This document shows, one piece after another, positions 22,559-35,700 of a stretch of DNA of 64,000 nt (the first letter of the stretch is position 1; every line of letters begins with the position of its first letter). Made by a program: the position numbers and the translations under genes. Origin of the DNA: Puffinus mauretanicus (taxonomy: Eukaryota; Chordata; Aves; Procellariiformes; Procellariidae); contig JAJKFH010002781.1 in assembly GCA_023333565.1 (NCBI GenBank), positions 638,501 through 702,500 on the forward strand, written 5' to 3'. The notes below the pieces were generated by a model. It did not search any database. It was not told the origin of the DNA and worked only from the letters and a program-made list of their open reading frames with translations.

Positions 22559-23134
22559 CATCATGGTTTAACCCTGGTAGGCAGGTAAGCCCCACACAAC
22601 CACTTACTCACCAGTAAGTGAGTAGGGAGAGGGGAGAGAATTAGAAGGGTCAAAACTCGTGGGTTGAGATAAAGACAGTTTAGCAATAAACAAAAAAAAA
22701 AAAAAAAAAAGAAAACAACAAAGAAAAAAACCCCAAACAACAAACCAAAAGAAAAATGAGGGATGAGGAAAAAACCCTCATTGCTCATCACTAACCAACC
22801 AATGCCCAGCCAGTCCCCAGATAACAGCAGCCTTGGCCAACCTCCACCCCGCAGTTTTTATTGCTGAGCACAACGTCATATGGTATGAGGTATCCCTTTG
22901 GCCAGTTGGGGTCAGCTGTCCCAGCTGTGTCCCCTCCCAACTTCTTGTGCACCCCCAGCTTACTCGCTGGTGGGGTCGTGTAAGGAGCAGAAAAGATCTT
23001 GATGCTGTGTAAGCACTGCTCAGCAATAACTAAAACATCCCTGTGTTAGCAACGTTTTGGTCACAAATCCAAAACATAGCCCCATACTAGCTACTATGAA
23101 GAAATTTAACTCTATCCCAGCCAAACCCAGTACA
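22559..23134 (-). repeat. Antisense solo LTR, ERV-L-like, diverged
   Basis: It shares with the other LTRs the 'catggtttaaccc' end block, 'actcgtgggttgagataaagacagttta', 'acgtcatatggtatg', 'agcaataactaaaac' and 'ctctatcccagcc'. The terminal dinucleotide has decayed. Flanks ATGGA and ATAGG are an imperfect 5-bp duplication differing by two G/A changes. An A-rich tract (19 A at 22692-22710 and further A/C-rich sequence to about 22760) replaces the corresponding part of U5/R in the other copies. The CRE is reduced to a half site. Older than the solo LTR at 14368. Confidence 0.85.
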
Positions 23135-26100
23135 ATAGGACATTGTAAACGTTGCCTACAGGTATTTGAAAATGCACAGGGAAGTTTTAACAGCATTTGA
23201 ACTTCGCCACATTACAGCCTGCCTTTGGGAACTGAAATTCTCAGAGAAGCGCCATCTCAAAATATTCAAGAAAAAAAAAAAGTGTGAATTTTCTCCATCA
23301 GTTAAGCCATTGACAACACCTCTTGAGAGCCAGTTCCTCTTAGGGTTTTTTACTTTGTTGAACTCTCAAGTGCTGCTGCTAGACATAGGGTGTGGAAATG
23401 ATGTGTAATTTGGCATTTTTATGAGCTAAAAATACTAATCCTGCTGGATCAAAGAGACTTGTTCAAAACAAACACACAAGCAGAGAAATAAAATCTTCAG
23501 GCTCACTGGAATATTTAGAAAGTAAGGAGGATATTACTTTTCAGAACAGAGGTCAAATTTATATTCTCTCTGAACTGAAAAATGTAATTCATAGTAGTAG
23601 ACTATTCATAAAACTTGCTCTAACCAAAAGAAATTATCTGAAAAAAAACATTATTTAGTTCGTTAGCTTGCCATGCTTACTTCCAGAAGTAAATATAACA
23701 AAACCCCCCTCTGTCTTTAAAAAATAGAAGGGACCAGGAAATTATTTTGTTAGAAACTTTTTTGCATATTCATCAGAATACCAAAAAGTTTGGAATACCT
23801 GTTAGCTATCTGGTGAAAATTGGATAACACATATCATGGAAAATCTGAATGGGATATTGATATTACAGAATTAACTGAAATTTTAATATCTCTCTAGAAC
23901 TTTACAGTGTTATGAGACAATTCTTATAGAAAAAAACCAACCTGTAAACTCTGTTGAGTTTGTGAGATCATGGGAATACATGTAGAGCTACTCATAAAAA
24001 AAAGGGTAAAAAATAGAAATTTTAGTAGGGCTGCTTGATTTGGAAAACATAAATATAGTATGTGTTCCTAACAAATAAGACTGACTCACAGAAAATTCAA
24101 AATCTTAAAAAAGTGTGGTATGCATAATATGCACTACTTGCAAGGTAACTTGGGGGCGTCAAAAAAAAATGCTGTTAAGAATCTCATTTCCTTGAGAAAG
24201 ATGTTTACACTTTTTATTATTATTTGCATTTCATACAATAGTAATCAAAACAATAATAAAAACCACCTCCAGGACAGCCAGTTGACCCTCGTCCCTCAAA
24301 AAACCCAAATAAAGATATCCCTATAAAAAGACATTCCAATTGTATTTCTTAAGAGCCAAATACAGAGATTGAAGTTAAACTAGAATTTATAGATACTTAT
24401 GTCCATTTGGCTGAACTCAGAAGAAAATCCTAGAAGACAAAATTTATATATCAGCTTATTCAGCTGTCTCTACAGTATATAAATTAAAAGAAATAACAAA
24501 TCTTTGTCTGAGTTCACACTTTTTTCACTGGAAGGACTAGAAATCACACTGAGACATTACAGGAGGACTTGGCACAGACCTCTTCAGGGAACAGGAAAAG
24601 AGATACTTGAGTGAAGACCCTCTCTGTGAAGTTATACAAATGGGAGGATGGTCAAGGACACGGGACTCCTGGGCATACATAACCTCTCCCCATGCCTGTT
24701 CCTGGTTTTTTGACCTACAGTGAGACAAGTTCTAGTTTGTGAATCTGCTATTTTCTGAGACTTCCTTTAATTTCTTCACAGTCAGTCTGCTGCTTCAGTC
24801 CTCAGCTTTAACTCCAGCCTCATCTCACCTCGTCCTCCTGCCCAGCCCTGTTTAGCTCTCCAGGCTGCCTCTTTGCATGTTCAATTTCCCATTGAATCAT
24901 CCTTCGCAACTCTCAGCTGCAGTTCAGGTAGACCCAATCCATCCTGGGTGGCTCCACCTCAGTAAGTAACCTCAGTCTACCCCACATCTCACCACTCACC
25001 TCTGTCCCTCTCTACCCTCCCCACCTGGCTAACACAGAGCTGGTGTGATACGGGCAACAGGGATGCCTCCTCTCCTTCATAAGAATTTTGGTCCTGGATT
25101 GGGACTTTTAGATGTCAGCTGCTTGAAGGGTGGTTGTACCTTGGCCAGACCCTTGTGAAGGACCCTGCAGCTGTTTGGAGGAGGAGGAACAGGTCTGGGC
25201 AAAGGGACAATGGGTAAAGGAGAGGAGGGGTGTGATGATTCTGGACAGGGAGGAGAGCTCAGCCCTGGGATCCCATGGGGCACTTGTGCCCACTTTTAGG
25301 TGTATGTAGAGAGTTATGACCCTGCGGTGCTTAGACACCCAGCATAAGCCATGATGAAACCTGCTGTGTAGGATTAATTATTTTGATGGATACAAACTGC
25401 ACAATTGTGCTGTGGTTTCTGGCTCACTCACTTGGGGTCAGTATCGTTATGTCTGCATATCAAAACAGAGGAATATTTTTGACCTTGTCAGCAACTTCCT
25501 AGGTAATAATTACTCTCACATTTTCACAAATGAATAATCTTTAGCTTCCTCACACAACTTCTTAGGAAATACTTTAATAAAATATTCTGTGAGTGATAGT
25601 TTCACCTAGTAAAATTAATCAAGCCATTTAACAAAATGAAAGCTACTACTGTATTCAAATTCTTAAGGAATCAGTCAAAAAATAATTGCTTTGTTACCTT
25701 TATTGTTACTTCTGTTCATGACTCCTTTTAATTTGGTGGTCAATACATTTCAGGTTTTTTAGCTCTATCCAAAAGGTAAACAGAAGGTTTTATTATGATT
25801 GAATAATCTGAGGAAGAGAAACTGTTATCTTCATTAATCCTCTAATGTTTACATACAAGTCTATTGCCTGTGAAATCATCCTTTTAATGTACAGCATCCC
25901 CTATTGTTTTGAGAGAATGTGACGCAGAAAAAGCAAAATATAAGTGTGTACCAAGTTTACAAAGTTAATTGAACATTTTTCAAAGGTTTTAAATTTGTTT
26001 ACTTTGAAAGTAAAGTAGTTTTCACTTTTATATACCCGTGGTTTTGTCATAGTTGCACAACCCTCCCCCCCAAAAAAAAACCCCAAACAATCCACCCTGT

Positions 26101-28629
26101 ACTGAAAATGAAAAGCTAGATTAGGGACCTGATATATTGCTATGGCAACAAATGCTACCTTCATGCAGACCATGAAGCACCAATGCATAAGTTATTAGAC
26201 TGAACATTTTACAACACTGACATGATTATTAAAGGAATTGTACAATATAATGTGCCCTTTGGTCAGCCATCAATCCCTACCGATACCTGGAGTCACTGTT
26301 GAAAGTAATATATCTGAGATGATAGTTTTTGTCCATAGCATTTCTGAGGTTGAAATGACTTTTTAGAGAATCGGGAATTTCCATGGAGAAGAAAGAGCAT
26401 CCTACACAGATATTTTGGATGAAAGACCTATTGCAAACAAACAATGGTTTACGTGTGGTTAATGCATCCAGGTATCCTTTAATCCACAGTAATGCTCCAA
26501 GCAAAAGACTAATGACTGAAACTGGCATCTAGATGTTTTTCTCTAAGCAGAAACGTGAGGGTTGTGATAGGGTCAGAGATATCTGTGGTGTATTGCCTCA
26601 CCACAGGAAAGACTGCATCATTGTAGGCTGATTTTCAACTCTGCTTTTTTTTTTTTTCATCTCTGAATTACACATCATTGATTCTTGACTGCAATATCCA
26701 GTTCTTACTCTGCCATTACTTGCTTCACTCTGTCAACACCTTCCATTAGTCTCCAACCATCCATTTCCTCACCAGCTTCATATTAGAGGTGTCCACAAGA
26801 CACCTTTAGTCCTACATAACACATAGAGGTAAATAGAAGACAAACACTCCAGATCATGAATGTGCTTTGCCTTAATTTCACTCTCTTAATTTTGACTCTC
26901 TACTCTGTGAGCACAGAAAGACTTTTTTTTTTTACTTAGATAAAGGAGGAGACTAAACTGGGGGGACAAGAGAAGAATAAAAGGAGAAAAATATATTTTG
27001 TTTTAGTTCTTTTACCTGCTATTGGAAAGAGCTGAGCTGAGCTGGGATTGTTGCTAGAGAAAGTAAGTGAGACTTACAGTGATGTCCCATTTATCTCTGT
27101 CATAGCTATCTTCCCACTCTATTTTGGCACCTGCGATAACAATATTATGTAGCTGATGTCTCTGGTCTGAATTGTCTCTCTAGAAAGAACCTTTCCCAGA
27201 AGGCAATTTGGAGCAGAAGCTTAAACAGTCTGAAATTGTTCACCTGAAAAGACTATTTCCCTATGGCTCACATAGAGACCTAGGGAGACTAGCTGGGAAA
27301 TTTGGGAGGCTATGTTAATATCTCCAACAGTTAGGCAAAATGTCATACCTTGCCCAGACTAGCAAACCCAGATATTTTATCTGATACTGTTTTGGGACTC
27401 CAGAAATGATCAGACTTGCCTCCATTCGGGCATCTGCATCCTGCCTGATGGTCTGAGGAAGACAATGGTGAAGAATAAAATTATTAAGTTGTATCACTGA
27501 AACTCCTTTACTCTACTGCAGATGCAATATATTCGCAACAGCATATTTGAGCTGGTCCCTACTCACAGGACTTGGCTCCGTGGTGGATAGGTAATAGCAG
27601 ACAGCAGGATGGATGCTCTCCAAGGATGATGAAGATTTCTGGTTATGTATAATAGTTAGCACCATATTATTATTTTTTTATTTTTCCCTTCTGCATACAG
27701 AATTGAAAGATATATCGATGACCTGGTGCCACAATTGGAAGACAAAATTCCGTCCACAGATGGGGATGTGGGCTCAGACACTCATCTTTTCCTCTGTGCA
27801 ATGATAATGCAATTTCTGATCATCAAAACACTCCTACATCTGCACCTATTTATTTAAGTCAGAAAACAACGTAGATGGTTAGTTTAGAATCCTTTCTCAG
27901 TTCAGTGAATTTAATTTCAGTAAAATATCTCATTAAGAACCTTTTTGGCTGTTTATTTAACTACTGCAGCTTACACAAAATATTGAATATACAGTAAATG
28001 TAGTCTGTCTTTATAGAATACATGACATATCTAATATTGCAAAAACAATACATTGTACTACGACTGCTACAGCGTACAGCAGCTAAAACAATCCAATGTA
28101 TGATTTTATGACTTGAAGCTTTACAGCATAAAAAGTTCTCTCCTCTGATCTCTTGGTGAAATGGTAAATCAGCTTGAGACTGGAAAGAGGAAGAAGACTT
28201 CTTGTGTATATTAATGATCAGTGGGAAGTAGAATGGCAATATATGCTTAAGCTGCAGAAACTTTCACCCTAGAATTCTTCTGATGACCTTCTCAGAACTA
28301 TCGTAACTTTTAAGGGACACACAATTTGCTGATAATAAGAAAATCTGATTTAAAACCCTATGTACTGCTGGTTTCCATTACATGAAAGAATTCCATGAAA
28401 TTGAAACAATTTGGGTATGAGAAATCCCATAAAGGTGATTTGCTGACTGTAACTGGAGAAGAAACCATCAGAGAAGAATGAAATTTTATAAACCTCCCTC
28501 TCTAATTATTTTAAAAGTTGAGATTACTGTACTGTACTAGTGGTATATTGCTCAGCATTCCTCAAGACAGGCACATCAGAAATAAATCTCAGGACTCTGC
28601 ACCTATGCTGCATTTAGCATTGTAGTTAG
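23135..28629. other. AT-rich non-coding stretch
   Basis: No repeat family recognised. It contains poly-A and poly-T runs near 23269, 26074 and 26646, and a G-rich patch near 25180-25260. One weak exon-like segment at 27701-27857 is listed separately. GC content rises sharply at about 28630, where the CR1 begins. Confidence 0.45.
27701..27857 (+). other. Candidate terminal exon, weak
   Basis: A long pyrimidine tract and acceptor (tttttcccttctgcatacag, ending 27700) lead into a frame that stays open for 51 codons to TAA at 27855-27857. Its start reads IERYIDDLVPQLEDKIP, which has an alternating acidic-hydrophobic, protein-like composition. No clear donor lies inside and no AATAAA follows closely. 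I do not recognise the protein. It may be chance. Confidence 0.2.
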
Positions 28630-28792
28630 TGCAACGCACGGGAGGGGGTGCAGGGAGGGCGCCTCTTCGAAGGAGGGGCATTCCACGGGCCGAGTGGGGG
28701 ACTTGGTATACACATAACCCAGCAACTAGGCACCGTTCTGTGAGCATCTGCACAGGTCGAAGGCACCCATCCTACCCGACCCTTAAGGCATA

Positions 28793-29890
28793 GTGGTGGG
28801 CGCTCGTCTGAGAGCAGAGGCCACAGCTCTGGCTGGGGGCTTTGCACCATCTACCCCAGCGGTGGCCGATGCCTCCATGCAGATGGAGCTGCTGAAAGGA
28901 GAGGCTGCAGTGCAGACCTCAGACTGCAGGGAGTGTCTAGACCTCTCTCCTGGGGCAGGGACTGGTGGCAGACCTGCCTGCAAAAGGTGTGCCCAGGTGG
29001 AGGACCTCCTGCAGCAGGTGACTGAGCTGCAGGAGGCAGTGAGAAGGCTGCGTAACATCAGGGAGGTGGAGAGGGAATTAGATAGCTGGTTACAAGCACA
29101 ATCTGCAGTGGACCTGCAGCCCACAGCCAAACAGCCAAAAACTCCCGCACCAGCACACGCAGAAGGAAGGGCGGCCAATAATGCAGAAGGGTGGACGATT
29201 GCAATGGCAAGGAACAGCAGGAGGAAGAGACATCCCCTGAAGCCTGAGGTGCGCTTGCAGAACCGCTTCACTGCTCTGCAGGCTGAAGAGGAAAGTCCTA
29301 TCACACCAGGAAAGACGCTGGAGCTGAGTCAGGCAGCCTGATCTGCCCCCTGTATAACAACCAGTACAAATAAGAAAAGGCGATGGGTGACAGTAGTAGG
29401 TGACTCTCTTCTGAGAGGTACGGAGGCACCCATTTGCCGACCGGATGCACTCTATAGAGAGGTGTGCTTCTTACCGGGGGCTCGTATCAGGGATGTCACC
29501 GAGAGGCTACCAAGCCTCGTACAATCCACTGACTATTATCCGCTGCTGTTGTTTCACGCGGGCACCAGTGATACAGCCAGGAGCAGTCTGAGGACTATCA
29601 AGAAGGATTACAGAGCCCTGGAAGCAACGGTAAGGGACTCTGGAGCACAGGTAGTTTTTTCATCAATCCTGCCGGTCAAAGGGAAAGGGTTTGAAAGGGC
29701 CAGTCAAATCTGGCAAGTTGATAAATGATTACAGGACTGGTGCCACAGCCAGGGGTTTGGCTACTTAGACCATGGGACTTGCTTTGAGAAACCTGGTCTG
29801 CTGGGGGCTGATGGGGTCCATCTGTCAGAGAAGGGGAAGAGCATCTTTGGTCATAGGCTTGCCAAGCTGGTGAAGAAGGCTTTAAACTAA
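28793..29890 (+). pseudogene. CR1 ORF1 pseudogene, SGNH-esterase type
   Basis: One frame of about 365 codons with two in-frame TGA codons at 29339 and 29726. No ATG is seen at the left end: the frame opens after a TAA at 28784 with GTG codons. Near residues 46-66 is a cysteine pattern (CRECL...CKRC) followed by a predicted coiled coil (EDLLQQVTELQEAVRRL). Beyond the first stop lies the esterase-like domain: GDS with the nucleophile Ser at 29405, and the Asp-x-x-His pair (D at 29810, H at 29819). CR1 ORF1 proteins are known to carry such an esterase. In the block that normally contains GTND, this copy has GTSD, so the conserved Asn is lost. It ends at TAA 29888-29890, just ahead of ORF2. Confidence 0.85.
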
Positions 29891-30039
29891 AGTTGCCGGG
29901 GGAGGGTAACCTCAATCCATCCCACTCCTACCAGTCTGATGCCAAGGCCAGCAATAGATGCCCAGAGCCTGGAGAAGGATCACAGGTCAGCAGGAGAGGG
30001 CCTGAAGAGCAGCACAAAAGAACCCCAGCCAGTAAGACA

Positions 30040-32797
30040 GCTTCATTGGGGGCCCAACTTAAATGCCTCTATGCACATAGGATGGGGAATAAACAAGAGG
30101 AGTTAGAGACGTGCGCACGCCTGCAAGGCTAGGATCTTATTGACATCATGGAGATATGGTGGGATGGCTCCTATGATTGGAGTGTTGAAATGGAAGGATA
30201 CAGGCTCTTTAGGAAGGACAGACAGGGGAGACAAGGAGGGGATGTTGCTCTCTATGTCAATGACCAGCTGGAGTTCATGGAGCTCTGCCTGGGGATGGAT
30301 GAGGAGTCGACAGAGAGCTTATGGGTCAGGGTTAAAGGGAGGGCAGGGACAGGTGACATTACGGTGGGGGTCTCCTACAGGCCACCAGACCAGGAAGACC
30401 GAGTGGAGGAGGCCCTCTATAGACAGATAGGAGCAGCCTCACATTCACAAGCCCTGGTCCTCATGGGGGACTTCAACCACCCCAATATCTGATGGAGGGA
30501 GAGCACGGCAGGGCATAAGCAATTACGGAGGTTCCTGGAATGTGTTGATGATAACTTCCTTCTCCAAGTGGTAGAGGAGCCAACGAGGAGAGGTGCTATG
30601 CTGGACCTTGTTCTCGCCAACAAGCAGGGACTGGTGGAGAATGTGAAGCTCAAGGGCAGCCTTGGCTGCAGTGACCATGAAATGGTGGAATTCAAGATCC
30701 TTAGGGCACTGAGGAGGGTGCACAGCAAGCTCACTACCCTGGACTTGAGAAGAGCAGACTTTGGTCTTTTCAGGGATCTACTTGGTAGAGTGCCATGGGA
30801 CAAAGCTCTGGAGGGAAGAGGGGGCCAAGAAAGCTGGTTAATATTCAAGGATCATCTCCCCCTAGCTCAGGAGCGATGCATCCCAACGAAGAGGAAGTCA
30901 GACAAAAATGCCAGGAGGTCTGCATGGACGAACAAGGGTCTCCTGAACACACCCAAACACGAGAAAGAAGTCTACAGCCGGTGGAAGCAAGGACAGGTAT
31001 CCTGGGAAGAATACAGACAAATTGTCCAAGTAGCCAGGGATCAGGTTAGGAAAGCTAAAGCCCTGATAGAATTAAATCTGGCCAAGGACATCAAGGGCAA
31101 CAAGAAAAGCTTCTATAGGTACGTCGGGGATAAAAGGAAGACTAGGGAAAATGTGGGCCCTCTCCAGGAAGAAAGGGGAGACTTGGTTACCCAGGATGTG
31201 GAGAAGGCAGAGGTACTCAATGACTTTTTTGCCTCGGTCTTCACTGGCAAGTGCTCAAGCCTCACCGCCCAAGCCTCAGAAGGCAAAGGCAGGGACTGGA
31301 GAATGAAGAGCCACCCACTGTAGGAGAAGATCAGGTTCGAGACCATCTAAGGAACCTGAAGGTGCACAAGTCCATGGGACATGATGAGATCCATCTGTGG
31401 GTCCTGAAGGAACTGGCCACTATCCATCATATTTGAGAAGTTGTGGCAGTCCGGTGAAGTTCCCACTGACTGGAAAAGGGGAAGCATAACCCTCATTTCT
31501 AAAAAGGGAAAAAAGGAAGACCTGGGGAACTTCAGGCTAGTCAGTCTCACCTCTGTGCCTGGGAAGATCATGGAACAGATCCTCCTGGAAGCTACGCTAA
31601 GGCACATGGAGGACAGGGAGGTGACTTGAGACAGCCAGCATGGCTTCACCCAAGGCAATCCTGCCTGACCAACCTAGTGGCCTTCTATGATGGAGTGACT
31701 ACATCAGTGGACATGGGAAGGGCTACAGATGTTGTCTATCTGGACCTCTGTGAGGCCTTTGACGGTCCCCCACAACATCCTTCTCTCTAAACTGCAGAGA
31801 TATGGATTTGATGGGTGGACTGTCCAGTGGGTGAGGAATTGGTTGGTCGCCGCCAGAGGTAGTGGTCAATGCCTCAATGTCCAGATGGAGATCGGCAACA
31901 AGTTGTGTCCCTCAGGGGTCCGTATTGGGACAAGTACTGTTTAATATCTTCATCAATGACATAGACAGTGGGATCGAGTGCACCCTCAGAAAGTTTGCAG
32001 ATGACACCAAGCTGAGTGGTGTGGTTGACACGGCTGAGCGATGGGATGCCATCCAGAGGGACCTGGACAAGCTCAAGAAGTGGGCCCATGTGAACCTCAT
32101 GAGGTTCAACAAGGCCAAGCGCAAGGTCCTGCACCTGGGTCGGGGCAACCCCCAGTATCAATACAGGCTGGAGGATGAAGGGATTGAGAGCAGCCCTGCT
32201 GAGAAGGACTTGGGGGTACTGGTGGATGAAAAGCTGGACATGAGCCGGCAATGTGCGCTCGCAGCCCAGAAGGCCACCCGTATCCTGGGCTGCATCCAAA
32301 GAAGCGTGGCCAGCAGGTCGAGGGAGGTGATTCTGCCCCTCTACTCTGCTCTGGTGAGACCCCACCTGGAGTGCTGCGTCCAGCTCTGGAGCCCTCAGCA
32401 CAAGAAAGACATGGACCTGTTGGAGCGGGTCCAGAGCAGGGCCACAAAAATGATCAGGGGGATGGAATGGCTCTCCTATGAAGAAAGGCTGAGAGAGTTG
32501 GGGTTATTCAGCCTGGAGAAGAGAAGGCTTTGGGGAGACCTTATTGCAGCCTATCAGTGCTTAAAGGCGGCTTATAAGAAAGATGGCGGCAAACTTTTTA
32601 GTAGGGCCTGTTGCAACAGGACAAGGGGGAATGGTTTTAAACTAAAAGAGGGTAGATTTAGACTAGATAGAAGGAAGAAATTTTTTATGATGAGGGTGGT
32701 GAACCACTGGAACAGGTTGCCGAGAGAGGTGGTAGATACCCCATCCCTGGAAACATTCAAGGTGAGGTTGGACGGGGCTCTAAGCAACCTGATCTAG
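30040..32797 (+). pseudogene. CR1 ORF2 pseudogene (AP endonuclease and reverse transcriptase)
   Basis: It begins around the YAHRMGNKQEELE block of the AP-like endonuclease. In-frame stops occur at 30130, 30490 and 31321, followed by several frame changes between about 31260 and 31930. Endonuclease residues are still visible: Glu in MEIWWD (codon 30151), Asp/Asn in GDFNHP (about 30468), and Asp-His in GCSDHE (30673-30678). RT blocks follow: [19 protein letters not shown], the first catalytic Asp in [17 protein letters not shown], and the catalytic FADDTKL box (codons 31994-32005). The last 936 nt (31862-32797) are open to the normal C-terminus, including [14 protein letters not shown] and NRLPREVVD. 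The protein would nick target DNA and reverse-transcribe CR1 RNA. This copy cannot. Confidence 0.9.
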
Positions 32798-35700
32798 TCA
32801 TTGCTCACTGCAGGGGGGTTGGACTAGATGACCTTTAGAGGTCCCTTCCAACCCAAACTATTCTATGATTCTATGATTCTATGTCAGATGAGGTGGCTGG
32901 GCCAAAAATAGCTTGTCTATGCAAATTCACTTAGGTATAAATAGAAAATTAGTGTTGTAATTAATATTGCAATACATTTAATTACTATACTGTTTAGGGT
33001 TGGTTGGTTTGTTTGTTTTTCTGGAGGAAGTATTTGTTTCTCCTCCATAATGAGTATTTCCTTGCTTGAACTATATGCAAATCAGTGCTTATGAGCAAGA
33101 AGTCCATACTACTTAGAGGACCTCAAAAAAGTCACTCAGACACTATGTGGTAATTGATGTATTTAAAGATATCATATTTTTAGCTAACAGTTTTTATTGT
33201 TGGCAGTAATATTTAGAAAAAGGCTTGAAATTACACATTCTAATGTGTAATTACAGTTCTAAATATTAATCTTCTTCAATGTGATTTTTTTTTCTGAAAT
33301 AGCTTGTTACTGAAAATATTTCATAATTATTTATTTCAGTGCGTTTCTGATGAAATTTTTGTATTGGGTGTGGCTTTATCTCGACCCCTGCATTTTTCGT
33401 CTTATTTTCTCTCTGTGTGCTGCTGAGGAGGAGGAGTGAGAGAGTGGCTTGGTAGGTATCTAAGGCCAGCCAAGATGAACACACAATTTTCTTTAAGCCT
33501 TTTTCAATAATTTTTGAGTCAAAAATAAGGAAATAATTGAGATATAAAAAACTTTCCAATTGTTTTTTTTAGTAACTTTATAATTTAGAATCCTTGAGCA
33601 GCTCAATAAATCATACAAATCAGTATTTCTCTGAAATACCTTTATCAGTTTTTTCAATGTTGCTTCTATATTTCCAGAAATACCAATTCATTAAATAATT
33701 TGATATGAACAGAAGGTGATGGCTTTTTTTTCTCCTTTTTAATTGAATGTTTTAGTAGAAAAACACACTTGGTTTCCTGACTGTAAGTTAGTTTTGGGAC
33801 TTTTCATGCCAATTATTTTGAGAAGTGGCAGCCAGACAGATTTTCTATGTGGAGTAGAGATTGGTAGGTTTCAAAAAAAATCTTGAATCAGGTTATTGTT
33901 GCACGAGTAGACTTGTTGAAAAGCTATTAAAAATGAATCAAAACATAATTCAACAAAAGAAGGAATGCTTTTCTTATTTTTACTACCAACTATTCCTATG
34001 AATCAAATTTGAAAAATTCTGTTTATCCTTATTTCCTGCCTATAAGTATTAAAAATAAGATATGTAGCTTCCCTGCTAACCTGGTGTTGCAGGAAAACAG
34101 TGAAAAATAAGGAAAGACAAAGAGATACTCCTGCTTTACTTTACTGATTTTGGTAAAGTGTGGTTTTCAAAGTCCAGCAAAAGCAACCTACAGACTTCAG
34201 GAAACTTTTATACTTTCTTTGCTTTCCCTCGAAACCAAAAATGTTAAAACAATCAAAAAGTAATGGAACAGCAAGATACATAGAGAAAAAGGCCACGTAA
34301 CTAGTGAACAATGGAATTAATGTGTCCAGTGAGTTGGGTTCTGGGGGGCTATTTAGAGTCTCTGATTTCTAACAGAGATGTAGTTTCACAACGAAGGATT
34401 TCTACAGGGTGGAACTAGGAGGATTTCCCTCTTCTATCTTGCTATGTGTAACATCTGATATCCTTTTAGCCTTTATCTCTTTCAAGTCTGCCTGACATTG
34501 CCCTGGGTGTTAAAATGGTATTAGGGAAGAAAGATGTGTATACACATACACATGTACGCACAGAGTACAATCTCATAGCCTGACTTCCCAAGACCTAAAA
34601 GGGCAAAAGCACTTGTTTTTTTATTTTATATTTATGGTTCTTTAACAAAATGTGTTAACAAAAAAGCATTAAATAGAATACACAGGGGCAAGAAAGTTAA
34701 ATGTACGTTTCTAAGTAGTTTCAGGTATAGTCTACCCTAATTATGCTTTTGAAAATCTAGACCAGTCTTGAGCAATGCATGGCCTCCAGCTCCCAGGTTT
34801 TTTCATTTATGGAGCACGTTCTTCCATCAAAATTCAGGTAGAGCTGAGCTCATCAGCCAGTCCCTTTCTCTAGCTACTGTACATGTCATATTCTGCAAAG
34901 CCAGCCACCAGAGTGGTATATGCAGAAAAACTGAAGATGTTGCTATAGGAGTTTGTAGGGAAAGGTGAAAGAGAGAGCTACACTGGCATAGGAGGAGATA
35001 GAGGGTGTAAGTGCATTTATTTGCAACTCACTGCTGATAAACTGAAGTGCTTGACAGTCTACCTAGAAATTTGATTGGGCACCTCTGATTCTAGAATATT
35101 TCAATTACCTCTGTAATTATACAAGCAGGCACACAGAGACATTCACACACATGCTCACACACACAGACACTTGAAATACTATGGAGTAGATGTTAGAACT
35201 TTAGGATTTCATTTTCTCATTTCCATCTATGTAGCTACTGTTGGCATAATTTTTCTTTGCTTTTAATATCCTACGTGGATACGTGAACCCTGTTTTAATT
35301 CTGTTGAAGTCAGTGGAGTTATAGCAGATAGCAATTTGGTTTATTGATTTTAATAATTTAATCCAACTCCCATGTAAGGAATAATTAATACAGTGTGCAC
35401 TTGAAATAATTATACATACGTGGCTAAATGTTAAAATATTTTTATGTTTTTCTCACTCTTACATATGATGAAATACAAGAAAATATATAAATATATTTTT
35501 ACTTATTTTTATTTAGCAAACAATTTAGGCAATTTCTTAACTTCAATTATTAGTTAAAGTCCATGCAAACTGGTGGTTTTAGTAATATACATAGCATTAA
35601 CTATGTGCTTATCTGTTTTATTGAACAGGTGAACATTTCTGAATCCAGGTCATGAGGAAAAAGTGCTTTAATAACCAACTGAACACTCCGAAAAGGACAC

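Larger units (their letters stand above)
28630..32883 (+). mobile_element. Near full-length CR1 LINE
   Basis: About 4.25 kb, close to the 4.5 kb expected for full-length CR1. It begins with a GC-rich 5' untranslated part, followed by ORF1 (esterase type), ORF2 (endonuclease and RT) and a short 3' tail with the conserved 'ttggactagatgacct' block. It ends in ATTCTATG repeated three times (32860-32883), the hallmark CR1 terminus. There is no poly-A tail and no evident target duplication, as is usual for CR1. Both ORFs are interrupted, so the copy is dead. It is nevertheless the best preserved of the LINE copies here. The 5' boundary is set by the composition change and is approximate. Confidence 0.95.

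Noticed and set aside
28783..29304. 173-codon minus-strand frame
   Set aside because: Antisense shadow of CR1 ORF1 in GC-rich DNA.
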